A stretch of 6,036 nt of DNA from Burkholderiales bacterium (GTDB lineage Bacteria; Pseudomonadota; Gammaproteobacteria; Burkholderiales; Casimicrobiaceae), in the NCBI GenBank assembly GCA_031257235.1, contig JAIRPA010000109.1, positions 1-6,036 on the forward strand, written 5' to 3'. Within the stretch, counting starts at the first letter, position 1, and each line of letters opens with the position of its first letter. Positions 1-5,958 of this stretch are shown in pieces. The translations under genes and the position numbers were made by a program. The notes under the pieces are model-generated. The model was given only the letters and a program-made list of their open reading frames with translations. It was not told where the DNA came from and did not search any database.

Positions 1-1107
1 TCCGTGATGAACGGTTTTCAAAAAGAACTGCGCACGCGCATTTTGTCGGTCGCCTCGCACATTGAGCTTCGCGCCTTTCCCGAATTAGACGATTGGCAGA
101 CGGTGGATCAACTCGCGCGCCAAAACCCGCATGTCACCGCCACCGCGCCTTATGTCTTGGGGCAGGCGATGCTTTCCGCCTCCGGCTCGTCGCGCGGCTC
201 GATGTTGCGCGGGATCCTCCCCGGCCAAGAAGACACGGTCGCAGACATCGGTCAACACATGAAGGAAGGATCGCTTGACGCTTTGACTCCCGGCTCGTTT
301 GGGATTGTCTTGGGCACGGAACAGGCAAGAATGTTGGGCGTGGTTGCCGGCGATAACCTTGTGGTCTTGATTCCTTCGGGCACGGCGACTCCCACCGGCA
401 CGATTCCGCGAATGCGGTCTTTTAAAATCGTCGGACTTTTCGATGTCGGAATGTATGAGTTTGACAGCGGGCTTGCCTTCATTCACTTAGAGGATGCCAA
501 AAAACTTTATCGAATGCAGGGCGTCTCCGGCGTTCGTTTGAAGCTGGACGATTTAATGAACGCGCCCAAAGTCTCAGGGGAGCTTTACTCCGTGATGCCG
601 CCGGCGGTGGACGTGCGTGACTGGACAAAAAGCCATGCTAATTTTTTCCGCGCGGTTCAGATTGAAAAACGCATGATGTTTTTAATCTTAATTTTAATCA
701 TCATCGTTGCCACGTTTAATATTATTTCGGCGCAGGTGATGGCCGTCACGGAAAAGCGCGCGGACATCGCTATTTTGCGTACCTTGGGTGCCTCGCCGCG
801 CTCGATTCTTTCCATTTTTATCTTCCAAGGCGCGATGGTCGGCGTGATCGGAACCTTAGTCGGCGTGATTGGCGGCGTTTCTTTGGCGCTCAATATCGAC
901 GTGGTGGTGCCGGCTATTGAACGCTTCTTTGGCGTGCGGTTTCTCGATAACTCGGTGTATTACATCAGCGAGTTACCGTCTGACCTGCAATCAGGCGATG
1001 TGATCACCATTGCTTCAACCGCTTTTTTCTTTGCGTTGGCGGCAACGATTTATCCTGCCTTGAAAGCCGCGCGCACCAATCCCGCGGCGGCATTGCGTTA
1101 TGAGTAA
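1..1107 (+). CDS. lolC: LolC-type lipoprotein-releasing permease (5'-truncated)
   Basis: This is the inner-membrane permease of the LolCDE-type ABC transporter, which extracts mature lipoproteins from the inner membrane and passes them to the periplasmic chaperone LolA. The frame is open from base 1 and starts inside the family's conserved SVMNGF motif just after the first membrane helix. About 45-50 N-terminal residues are therefore missing, and the GTG/ATG at bases 4 and 7 are internal codons, not the start. Numbering from base 1, residues 1-220 are mostly the large periplasmic domain. The stretch TPTGTIPRMR near 130-139 matches the E. coli LolC 'hook' that binds LolA. Membrane helices lie near 225-246, 268-297 and 334-354. 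The cytoplasmic motif EKRADIAILRTLGAS (251-265) is the conserved FtsX-family segment that contacts the ATPase. Many bacteria have one hybrid permease (LolF) instead of LolC plus LolE; the visible part cannot decide this. The stop overlaps the lolD start by 8 bp. Confidence 0.94.
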   Translation, partial: SVMNGFQKELRTRILSVASHIELRAFPELDDWQTVDQLARQNPHVTATAPYVLGQAMLSASGSSRGSMLRGILPGQEDTVADIGQHMKEGSLDALTPGSFGIVLGTEQARMLGVVAGDNLVVLIPSGTATPTGTIPRMRSFKIVGLFDVGMYEFDSGLAFIHLEDAKKLYRMQGVSGVRLKLDDLMNAPKVSGELYSVMPPAVDVRDWTKSHANFFRAVQIEKRMMFLILILIIIVATFNIISAQVMAVTEKRADIAILRTLGASPRSILSIFIFQGAMVGVIGTLVGVIGGVSLALNIDVVVPAIERFFGVRFLDNSVYYISELPSDLQSGDVITIASTAFFFALAATIYPALKAARTNPAAALRYE

Positions 1108-1780
1108 TCCTTTGATTTTAGAAGCCGTTCATCTTGCCAAAACCTACAAAAGCGGCAAACTGACCGTGCCCGTGTTGCACGATGTCAATTTGTCGTTGTC
1201 GGCAAGCGATACCGTGGCCATTGTCGGTTCGTCGGGCTCCGGCAAAAGCACCTTACTGCATTTGCTGGGCGGCTTGGATGAAATCACGAGCGGGCGCGTT
1301 TTACTTTTAGGGCAAGACATCGCAAAAATCGGCGAGCGCGAAAAAGGCATGATTCGCAACCGCGCTTTGGGGTTTGTCTATCAGTTTCATCACTTGCTAC
1401 CGGAGTTCTCCGCGCTGGAAAACGTGATGATGCCGCTTTTGATCCGCCGCGAATCCAAAGCCGCCGCGCGAGACGCCGCGGCAACGGTGTTGGGTCGCGT
1501 GGGGCTGGCGCATCGTGTGCGCCACGTGCCGGGCGAGTTGTCCGGCGGCGAACGCCAGCGGGTGGCTTTGGCGCGCGCTCTGGTGACCCGCCCTCGTTGC
1601 ATCTTGGCCGATGAGCCGACCGGCAATCTTGATCGCGCCACGGCCAATCAAGTCTTTGATTTAATGCTGACCTTGAATCAAGAATACAAAACCGCGCTGG
1701 TCATCGTCACCCACGATAACGAATTGGCCGCGCGCGCGCAAAAAACCTTTCATTTGGTCGACGGCGTCATCCGCGCTTAG
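1100..1780 (+). CDS. lolD: Lipoprotein-releasing system ATP-binding protein LolD
   Basis: This is the cytoplasmic ATPase that powers lipoprotein extraction by the Lol permease. It has 226 residues, close to the usual 225-235, and all ABC motifs are intact. Walker A GSSGSGKST is at 43-51, the Q-loop glutamine at 95, and the signature LSGGERQR at 147-154. Walker B CILADEP is at 167-173 with catalytic Glu172, the D-loop NLD is at 176-178 and the switch His is at 205. The segment YQFHHLLPEFSALENV after the Q-loop is characteristic of LolD and separates it from the MacB and FtsE relatives. The ATG lies within the end of lolC, sharing ATGAGTAA, and has no strong Shine-Dalgarno sequence. Translational coupling to lolC is therefore likely. 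In E. coli lolE follows lolD; here the next gene is an S49 peptidase. Confidence 0.97.
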   Translation: MSNPLILEAVHLAKTYKSGKLTVPVLHDVNLSLSASDTVAIVGSSGSGKSTLLHLLGGLDEITSGRVLLLGQDIAKIGEREKGMIRNRALGFVYQFHHLLPEFSALENVMMPLLIRRESKAAARDAAATVLGRVGLAHRVRHVPGELSGGERQRVALARALVTRPRCILADEPTGNLDRATANQVFDLMLTLNQEYKTALVIVTHDNELAARAQKTFHLVDGVIRA

Positions 1781-1849
1781 ACTTTTTAATCCCCAATACC
1801 CCATTCCGAATTCATCAGGTTTTGCCGAATCCAAGTCTCACGCCCTCAC

Positions 1850-1882
1850 TGGTTTACAATAGCCCCTTATTTTTAAAGAAAG
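1850..1882 (+). promoter_or_regulatory. Possible sigma-70 -10 box and weak RBS before the S49 peptidase gene
   Basis: In the 108-bp gap after lolD, TACAAT at 1855-1860 is one base from the TATAAT consensus. It sits about 28 bp upstream of the ATG at 1889, giving a short AT-rich leader. No good -35 hexamer is found at 15-18 bp spacing, so this is tentative. AAGAAAG at 1876-1882 is a weak purine-rich ribosome-binding site six bases before the ATG. I see no hairpin with a T-tract after lolD, so read-through from the lol genes is also possible. Confidence 0.35.
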
Positions 1883-1888
1883 ATACTC

Positions 1889-2887
1889 ATGGCATTAGAA
1901 CCCTTACCTACGAATCAAAACCAAGGCTCGCAAGAGCCCTCCCGTCAAGCCGGACGCGCCGACCCCAATGCGGCTGTCTTTGAGCGTTTGGCAACCGAAT
2001 TCATCAAAGAGCAAAAAAGCGCGCGACGGATGAAGTTTATTTCCCGAATCCTTGTGGTCTTGGTGGTTTTATTGATCTTTGCCGCAAGTTTTCGCAACAC
2101 GCCGGTCGTCAAAAACGAATGTAAAACCGAGTGTGCCGCCTTGGTCAGAATCGACGGCGAGATTGCCGCCGACGCCGACGCCTCCGCCGATCACATCATC
2201 ACAGGCTTGCAGGACGCCTTTTCATCCAAACACGTGCGCGGCATCATCTTAGAGATCAACAGTCCGGGCGGAAGCCCCGTTGAATCCGGTCGTGTCTATG
2301 ATGAAATTAAAAGACTGCGTCAACTCCATACCGAGATTCCGATATATGTTGTGGTTGACGACATCGCGGCATCGGGCGCGTATTACATCGCGGCCGCTTC
2401 CGACATGATTTACGTGGACAAAGCAAGTTTGGTCGGCTCGATCGGGGTCATCATGTCCGGCTTCGGCTTCACCGGCGCGATGGAAAAATTAGGGATTGAA
2501 CAACGAACTCAAACCGCCGGAAAAAACAAAGCCTTCATGGACCCGTTTTCTCCGGCGAATGCGGCACAACAAGAACACATGCAAAAATTATTGGATAACG
2601 TTCACCAACAGTTCATTACCGCCGTCAAAGAAGGACGCGGCAAACGTTTACCCCAAGATGCCTCCGATGATCTTTTCTCCGGTTTGATTTGGACGGGAGA
2701 AGATGCCGTTAAATTGGGATTGGCGGATGATTTTGGCAGTGCGGCCTTTGTGGCGCGTGAAATCATCAACACCGACGACATTCACGATTTTACTTACGAG
2801 CCGATGTGGTCTGAACGCTTGGTGCGTCGATTCGGTGCTTCCGTTGCCGCCTCTTTAAAACCCAAATTACTCCATTGGGGGTATTAG
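1889..2887 (+). CDS. sppA: S49 family signal peptide peptidase (SppA-like), membrane-anchored
   Basis: This is a serine-lysine protease of the ClpP-fold S49 family; relatives degrade leftover signal peptides in the inner membrane. It has 332 residues, the single-domain short form, not the roughly 618-residue tandem form of E. coli SppA. Residues 1-50 form a polar, charged cytoplasmic tail, about 51-67 a single membrane helix, and the rest is periplasmic. The motif NSPGGS is at 124-129. The nucleophile is Ser162 in DDIAASGAYYIA (157-168). The likely general base is Lys214 in GKNKAF; the 52-residue Ser-Lys spacing matches known short SppA enzymes. SLVGSIGVIM (180-189) is the conserved strand that follows. 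The only two cysteines, Cys78 and Cys82, form a CxxxC just outside the membrane helix. The long N-terminal tail with EQKSARR before the helix resembles betaproteobacterial members. recX follows after 25 bp. Native substrates are unknown. Confidence 0.93.
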   Translation: MALEPLPTNQNQGSQEPSRQAGRADPNAAVFERLATEFIKEQKSARRMKFISRILVVLVVLLIFAASFRNTPVVKNECKTECAALVRIDGEIAADADASADHIITGLQDAFSSKHVRGIILEINSPGGSPVESGRVYDEIKRLRQLHTEIPIYVVVDDIAASGAYYIAAASDMIYVDKASLVGSIGVIMSGFGFTGAMEKLGIEQRTQTAGKNKAFMDPFSPANAAQQEHMQKLLDNVHQQFITAVKEGRGKRLPQDASDDLFSGLIWTGEDAVKLGLADDFGSAAFVAREIINTDDIHDFTYEPMWSERLVRRFGASVAASLKPKLLHWGY

Positions 2888-2912
2888 TCTTTTCTCTGTC
2901 AAGCCATCGACA

Positions 2913-3380
2913 ATGACCCACGACGCCACCGATCTTAAAAAGTGGAAAAACGCCGCGCTTCGCGCTTTAACAAGGCGCGAACACGGGCGCGTTGAATTGC
3001 ATGATAAGTTGGTGGCGCGAGGTGCGGATCCCCAAATCGCTTTGACGGTCGTCGAAGAGATGACCCAAAAGGGTTTTTTGTCTGACGCGCGCTTTGCCGA
3101 ATCCGTCGTCAACAGCAAAGCGGGACGTTACGGCAAAGCCGCCATTGCACGAAAACTGCAGGCGTTGAATATAGAAAGCGACGTGATCGATCAGGCGCTG
3201 TCTAAACTCTTGGATCGAGACGAAAAAGAAGAAGCGGCCAACCTTTGGAAAAAGAAATACGACACGCCTCCTCAAGACAAAAAAACACGAGACCGCCAAA
3301 TCCGCTTTTTACTCTCGCGCGGATTCCCGTTGCCGATTGTCTTATCTGTGGTGCCGCGCGTCTTTGACAAAGAGTCGTAA
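2913..3380 (+). CDS. recX: Recombination regulator RecX
   Basis: RecX binds RecA filaments and limits or modulates RecA's recombinase and coprotease activity in the cytoplasm. The protein has 155 residues, typical for the family, and is built from helical repeats. The first module carries ALRALTRREHGRVEL (15-29), the conserved start of RecX proteins. The second contains EEMTQKGFLSDARFAES (48-64), which closely follows the family pattern of a Gly-aromatic/Leu-x-D/N-D-x-R-F-A core. The third runs from about residue 105 to 150 with RQIRFLLSRGFPLPIV (128-143). The ATG has no recognisable Shine-Dalgarno sequence and no good in-frame alternative upstream. It lies 25 bp after the peptidase stop, which suggests translation from a shared mRNA. 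recX usually sits directly after recA; here it does not. Confidence 0.93.
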   Translation: MTHDATDLKKWKNAALRALTRREHGRVELHDKLVARGADPQIALTVVEEMTQKGFLSDARFAESVVNSKAGRYGKAAIARKLQALNIESDVIDQALSKLLDRDEKEEAANLWKKKYDTPPQDKKTRDRQIRFLLSRGFPLPIVLSVVPRVFDKES

Positions 3381-3410
3381 AACAAAGGGGCAATCCTCAC
3401 CATCGCCCCA
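3378..3410 (-). terminator. Probable Rho-independent terminator of the autotransporter gene
   Basis: GGGGC at 3387-3391 pairs with GCCCC at 3405-3409, and two further pairs can form after one mismatch. Read on the minus strand, the stem follows the stop codon at 3419 and is followed by TTTGTTTTA, a reasonable U-tract. On the plus strand no T-run follows, so it would end recX transcripts less well. The stem is short and the loop about 8-13 nt, so efficiency may be modest. Confidence 0.55.
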
Positions 3411-3418
3411 CCCTACTC

Positions 3419-5434
3419 TTAAAACGCGTAATACGCGCGCGCGCCGCCGGTGTAACCTTTTCGGTGTCCCACAAAACCTTCCAGCGACAGATTGATCGAA
3501 AACGGTGAGGTTTCAATCGGGCGCACGGCCAATCCGATTTCCCCCATGCCCGTCGTTCCTTTGAGTTTGGGCGTGTGTAGCGCGTAATCGTTGGTTGTAG
3601 CCACCGCTTTGGCGTCGAACTCATGATCCACCGCCAGCCCCGCGTAAACACTGTAACGGTCACTGGCGCCCAAGACACGGCTTATTCTTGTGCCCGCTTT
3701 TAAGCGATCCGAATTCACCGAATCAAAACGCAGGGTTTCGCCGCTGGATAAGGTTGCCGAATCCGCGTTTAAATGCGTCCACAAAAATTTAATATAAGTA
3801 TTTAAGGTTGTTCTTTGTTCAAGATTCCACACATATCCTGTCCCCAACGATGCGCCGATATAGGGTGTTGTATTTTTAAAACCCGCGACACCGCAGAGCG
3901 TGGTTTCATCGGCATCACATCCTAATTCGCCGGTGAAATTCGTTTTGGAACGCCCTCCGCGAAACGATCCTTCCGTATAAAAATAGCCGTATTCGTTTTC
4001 GGCAAAGTCCACGCGCGCCAAAAGACCCGCGCCCACGTTATCCGTATCGCCCTCACTTGCCGCGTGATGTGTATTTAAATCATACGAAGCCGAACCGAAT
4101 TCAAAAAAACCGCCGACGGTGAAAAAGTGTTTTTCTTCCGTCACGTGTCCGTAAGCAAGCCCCGCCAGCGCGTTATAGCCTTTAACCTTCAATGAAAGTT
4201 TGGGATCATACTTGGACTTTCCGCCGTTGATCGCACCAAATCCTTGAAGCCCCGGAGACATTCGTGCGGCGTCCAACGCCAAAGCAATCCCTCTTTCCGA
4301 AATTAAATCGCTGCCCATCGTCAATAACGCGATGCCTGAAAGATGACTGCCGGAGATGACATCTTGCGCCGGCTCGGTGACGCCGATGCGAGTCACCGTC
4401 GCCAATAATTCGTTGTCGGTGGCAGACAACGCAAAGTCGTATTCTAAAGTGACTCCCTGCATCCCTTTGGCGGTGGCGGTTTCATTGGCGGGTGTGCCGG
4501 TAAAAATAATCACGGGAGCGTTATCGGTGGCTTCAGAAACGGCACTATATTTTCTTGGCGTCAACCAAGGCTCTCCCAAAACCCGAATCAAGGTCACCAC
4601 GCTGCCCGGCTGAAGCGAGGAAACACTGCCGTTAATCCCCACGCTCACGTGGGCGTCGGTAATGTCTGCCTCTCTTCTGACCGGCAACATCACCATGTCC
4701 TCTTCCCACCATGAAGGAATGTAAAAGTGCAGATTCGCCTCTTTGGCGTGGAGCTCACGGGTTCGCGTGTTATCGGTCGTGTAGTAAAGCATTTCGTCGG
4801 GGGATTCGCTTTTGTTCCAACCCGACCCATAAGTATCGGGATAAACACTCATGGTTGTGCCCGGAGCAAGCGTGATGGAACTTTCGTAGCCGTTGAGTGC
4901 GCCGCGAAACTCCAACTCGCCGCTTTTAATCTCAAAAGAGCCATAGATATAGGGTTGATCCAACACGAGCTTTTCGCCGTTGAACACGGTGTTGGCAATA
5001 TCAAAAGCGTGCTTGTCGCCCGCAAAAGTCACCGTGCCTTTGCCTTCAATGATCAGGGCGAGATTACGTCCAACACTCGACCACTCTCCGGTGAATACAA
5101 GGTTTTGTCCGTTGACATCAAGCGTGCCTGTAAGTCCGGGGTCGGTGTCGGCGGAATAGTCATAGATAAGGTCGAACCCTTGAGAAAACGTTCCCGATTG
5201 ATCCATCTTTAACTTTCCGCCGCTCATCCAGACATAGGAAGGATAGTCAGGGTTTAATTGGCTGAATAATACATATTCCCGCGACGAATCAATCTGTATG
5301 AGATGGGAGGCGTCGTTTGCATGGGCAAAACCGCCGGAAAGCCCAAAAAGGGCGGCAACGGCAAGGGCGAGTTTTGGGGATGTCGGCTTTGAATGGGGAA
5401 ATAAAGAGCGTCCATGACGCGATGCGTTTAACAT
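3419..5434 (-). CDS. Autotransporter (type V secretion) protein with short beta-rich passenger
   Basis: This is a 671-residue protein predicted to be surface-exposed through its own C-terminal barrel. Residues 1-39 form an extended signal peptide: a basic/polar start, a hydrophobic core LALAVAALFGLSGG (22-35), and AHA followed by ND for cleavage after 39. Residues 40-355 are the passenger, rich in Thr, Gly, Asp and short beta strands (e.g. ITLAPGTTMSV, 187-197), consistent with a beta-helix. I recognise no protease, adhesin or RGD motif in it. Residues about 365-391 (ALLTMGSDLISERGIALALD region) look like the linker helix that threads the barrel pore. Residues about 395-671 form the barrel, with alternating aromatic strands and a terminal Phe (ARAYYAF) as expected for BAM-assembled proteins. 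The only cysteines, 505 and 514, lie in a predicted outer loop of the barrel. The start is supported by GGGAGG five bases upstream. It is convergent with recX. Function of the passenger is unknown. Confidence 0.9.
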   Translation of the reverse strand: MLNASRHGRSLFPHSKPTSPKLALAVAALFGLSGGFAHANDASHLIQIDSSREYVLFSQLNPDYPSYVWMSGGKLKMDQSGTFSQGFDLIYDYSADTDPGLTGTLDVNGQNLVFTGEWSSVGRNLALIIEGKGTVTFAGDKHAFDIANTVFNGEKLVLDQPYIYGSFEIKSGELEFRGALNGYESSITLAPGTTMSVYPDTYGSGWNKSESPDEMLYYTTDNTRTRELHAKEANLHFYIPSWWEEDMVMLPVRREADITDAHVSVGINGSVSSLQPGSVVTLIRVLGEPWLTPRKYSAVSEATDNAPVIIFTGTPANETATAKGMQGVTLEYDFALSATDNELLATVTRIGVTEPAQDVISGSHLSGIALLTMGSDLISERGIALALDAARMSPGLQGFGAINGGKSKYDPKLSLKVKGYNALAGLAYGHVTEEKHFFTVGGFFEFGSASYDLNTHHAASEGDTDNVGAGLLARVDFAENEYGYFYTEGSFRGGRSKTNFTGELGCDADETTLCGVAGFKNTTPYIGASLGTGYVWNLEQRTTLNTYIKFLWTHLNADSATLSSGETLRFDSVNSDRLKAGTRISRVLGASDRYSVYAGLAVDHEFDAKAVATTNDYALHTPKLKGTTGMGEIGLAVRPIETSPFSINLSLEGFVGHRKGYTGGARAYYAF

Positions 5435-5439
5435 TGTAT

Positions 5440-5446
5440 CCTCCCG
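5440..5446 (-). promoter_or_regulatory. Strong Shine-Dalgarno site of the autotransporter gene
   Basis: Read on the minus strand, CGGGAGG ends five bases before the ATG at 5434-5432. It is the best ribosome-binding site in the window and fixes the start, giving the long signal peptide instead of a shorter internal start. Confidence 0.8.
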
Positions 5447-5527
5447 TAAAAAAGGTAACAGAATGATACATGGGAATTTTATGCCGAGAAGAGGCGTTTA
5501 ATATTTACGCTTAATATCTCATTGTGC

Positions 5528-5544
5528 TTGTGTCGTAATCACAA
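5528..5544. promoter_or_regulatory. Palindrome TTGTG-N7-CACAA near the putative transcription start
   Basis: TTGTG at 5528-5532 is mirrored by CACAA at 5540-5544. It lies just downstream of the candidate -10 box, at about +1 to +17, a usual position for a repressor. It loosely resembles a CRP/FNR-type site (TGTG...TCACA) but the spacing is one base short of the CRP consensus, so I do not assign it. Confidence 0.3.
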
Positions 5545-5550
5545 CACATT

Positions 5551-5578
5551 TTATTATTCTGTCACACTGCCGCCACAA
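5551..5578 (-). promoter_or_regulatory. Candidate promoter of the autotransporter gene
   Basis: On the minus strand TTGTGG (5578-5573) is followed after 16 bp by TAATAA (5556-5551). This is a reasonable sigma-70 pair: the first three bases of TTGACA match, and TAATAA has four of six TATAAT positions. TAAAAT three bases further on is an alternative -10. Transcription would start near 5544, giving an AT-rich leader of about 110 nt. It is the best-spaced pair I found between the start codon and the repeat cluster, but it is not proven. Confidence 0.45.
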
Positions 5579-5599
5579 TTGATGCAATTTTCATTGTGG
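5573..5599. promoter_or_regulatory. Inverted repeat CCACAAT-N13-ATTGTGG over the putative -35 box
   Basis: CCACAAT at 5573-5579 is perfectly mirrored by ATTGTGG at 5593-5599, with a 13-base AT-rich spacer. One arm contains the putative -35 hexamer of the autotransporter promoter. Two seven-base half-sites about two helical turns apart suit a dimeric DNA-binding protein. No T-tract follows, so it does not look like a terminator. The cognate regulator is unknown. Confidence 0.4.
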
Positions 5600-5651
5600 G
5601 GTTTGGGGAATCAGGGTTTCAGGAATCAGAAGTCAGGGATCAGGACTCGTC

Positions 5652-5689
5652 ATTCTGCGCAAGAGGCGTAAGCCTCGCAGTCGCAGAAT
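5652..5689. repeat. Two-tier hairpin with nested GAGGC/GCCTC stem
   Basis: The outer stem ATTCTGCG (5652-5659) pairs perfectly with CGCAGAAT (5682-5689). Inside it, GAGGC (5663-5667) and GCCTC (5672-5676) enclose a GTAA loop, a GNRA-type tetraloop in RNA. No GTAG foot is seen. No T-tract follows, so terminator function is unlikely. Confidence 0.65.
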
Positions 5690-5693
5690 CCAC

Positions 5694-5713
5694 ACGCCGC
5701 CATAAGGCGGCGT
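5694..5713. repeat. Perfect 8-bp hairpin with ATAA loop
   Basis: ACGCCGCC (5694-5701) and GGCGGCGT (5706-5713) form a perfect GC-rich stem around ATAA. The GGCGGCGT arm is shared with the hairpin at 5785-5806, so the two are related by sequence. Confidence 0.65.
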
Positions 5714-5756
5714 CACAAGCGGTCTCGACCCGCAATCCGGTTTTTCCGCTTTTAAC

Positions 5757-5780
5757 GGGCGAGGCAAGCCTCGCCCCTAC
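5757..5780 (-). repeat. REP-like hairpin with GTAG foot
   Basis: GGGCGAGGC (5757-5765) and GCCTCGCCC (5768-5776) form a perfect 9-bp inverted repeat around AA. Read on the minus strand, GTAG (5780-5777) directly precedes the stem. A GTAG-type tetranucleotide at the foot of a GC-rich hairpin is the defining shape of REP sequences recognised by RAYT transposases. Confidence 0.55.
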
Positions 5781-5781
5781 A

Positions 5782-5860
5782 TTCGGGACGCCGAGGGCGG
5801 CGTCCCCTAAACAAAAAAAAAGCATCAGGGTTTTGGTCTCCACTAACTTTGCTTCGCAAA
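5782..5860. repeat. Direct repeat unit, copy 1
   Basis: The unit starts with a GC-rich hairpin (GGGACGCC 5785-5792 with GGCGTCCC 5799-5806). It continues through CCCCTAA and a nine-base A-run, then the block GCATCAGGG...GGTCTCC, and ends in the left part of an ACTAACTTTG hairpin. It matches copy 2 at 5959-6036 almost base for base. Differences are TAAAC versus TACAC, a two-base GT insertion, the A-run length, and two bases in the final hairpin loop region. The minus-strand foot here is TTAG, one base from GTAG. Confidence 0.85.
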
Positions 5861-5866
5861 GTTAGT
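5842..5866. repeat. Perfect 11-bp hairpin with TTC loop
   Basis: ACTAACTTTGC (5842-5852) and GCAAAGTTAGT (5856-5866) form the longest perfect stem in the window. In copy 2 (6018 onward) the same place reads ACTAACTTTG-ATTCA-CAAA, so the innermost C-G pair is lost and the loop becomes five bases. The right arm of copy 2 is cut by the window edge. No T-tract is present on either strand. Confidence 0.7.
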
Positions 5867-5873
5867 TCCGTCC

Positions 5874-5911
5874 CAACCAAAGGTTGTCCCGCGATTTTTT
5901 GGAAATTCCAA
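5874..5911. repeat. Two small inverted repeats between the repeat units
   Basis: CAACC (5874-5878) pairs with GGTTG (5882-5886) around AAA. TTGGAA (5899-5904) pairs with TTCCAA (5906-5911) around a single A. Both are perfect but short, and each alone could arise by chance. They are listed because they fall inside an otherwise palindrome-rich cluster. Confidence 0.4.
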
Positions 5912-5921
5912 CCGCCCAAAA

Positions 5922-5944
5922 GTAGGGGTGGCTACGAAGTAGCC
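5922..5944 (+). repeat. REP-like hairpin with GTAG foot, plus orientation
   Basis: GTAG (5922-5925) is followed by GGGT and then the perfect stem GGCTAC (5930-5935) and GTAGCC (5939-5944) around GAA. It points opposite to the REP-like hairpin at 5962-5989, so the two make an inverted pair as in BIME elements. Confidence 0.45.
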
Positions 5945-5958
5945 GAGGGTTTGCGCTT

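Noticed and set aside
85..486. Open frame of 133 codons antisense to lolC
   Set aside because: The lolC frame has clear family motifs throughout; the antisense product is Arg-rich and typical of a GC-rich shadow frame.
1781..1888. Terminator or small gene between lolD and the S49 peptidase
   Set aside because: I found no stable hairpin with a T-run and no small frame with a ribosome-binding site; only a possible -10 box is supported.
4727..5212. Open frame of 161 codons on the plus strand
   Set aside because: It is antisense to the autotransporter passenger, which has a signal peptide, ribosome-binding site and barrel; the antisense translation shows no domain.
5596..5865. Open frame of 89 codons on the plus strand (and 67 codons on minus at 5640-5843)
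   Set aside because: Both lie entirely in hairpin and repeat DNA, lack a ribosome-binding site, and encode low-complexity sequence resembling no family.
5842..5866. Perfect 11-bp hairpin as a terminator
   Set aside because: No T-tract follows on either strand, and no gene ends just upstream of it.
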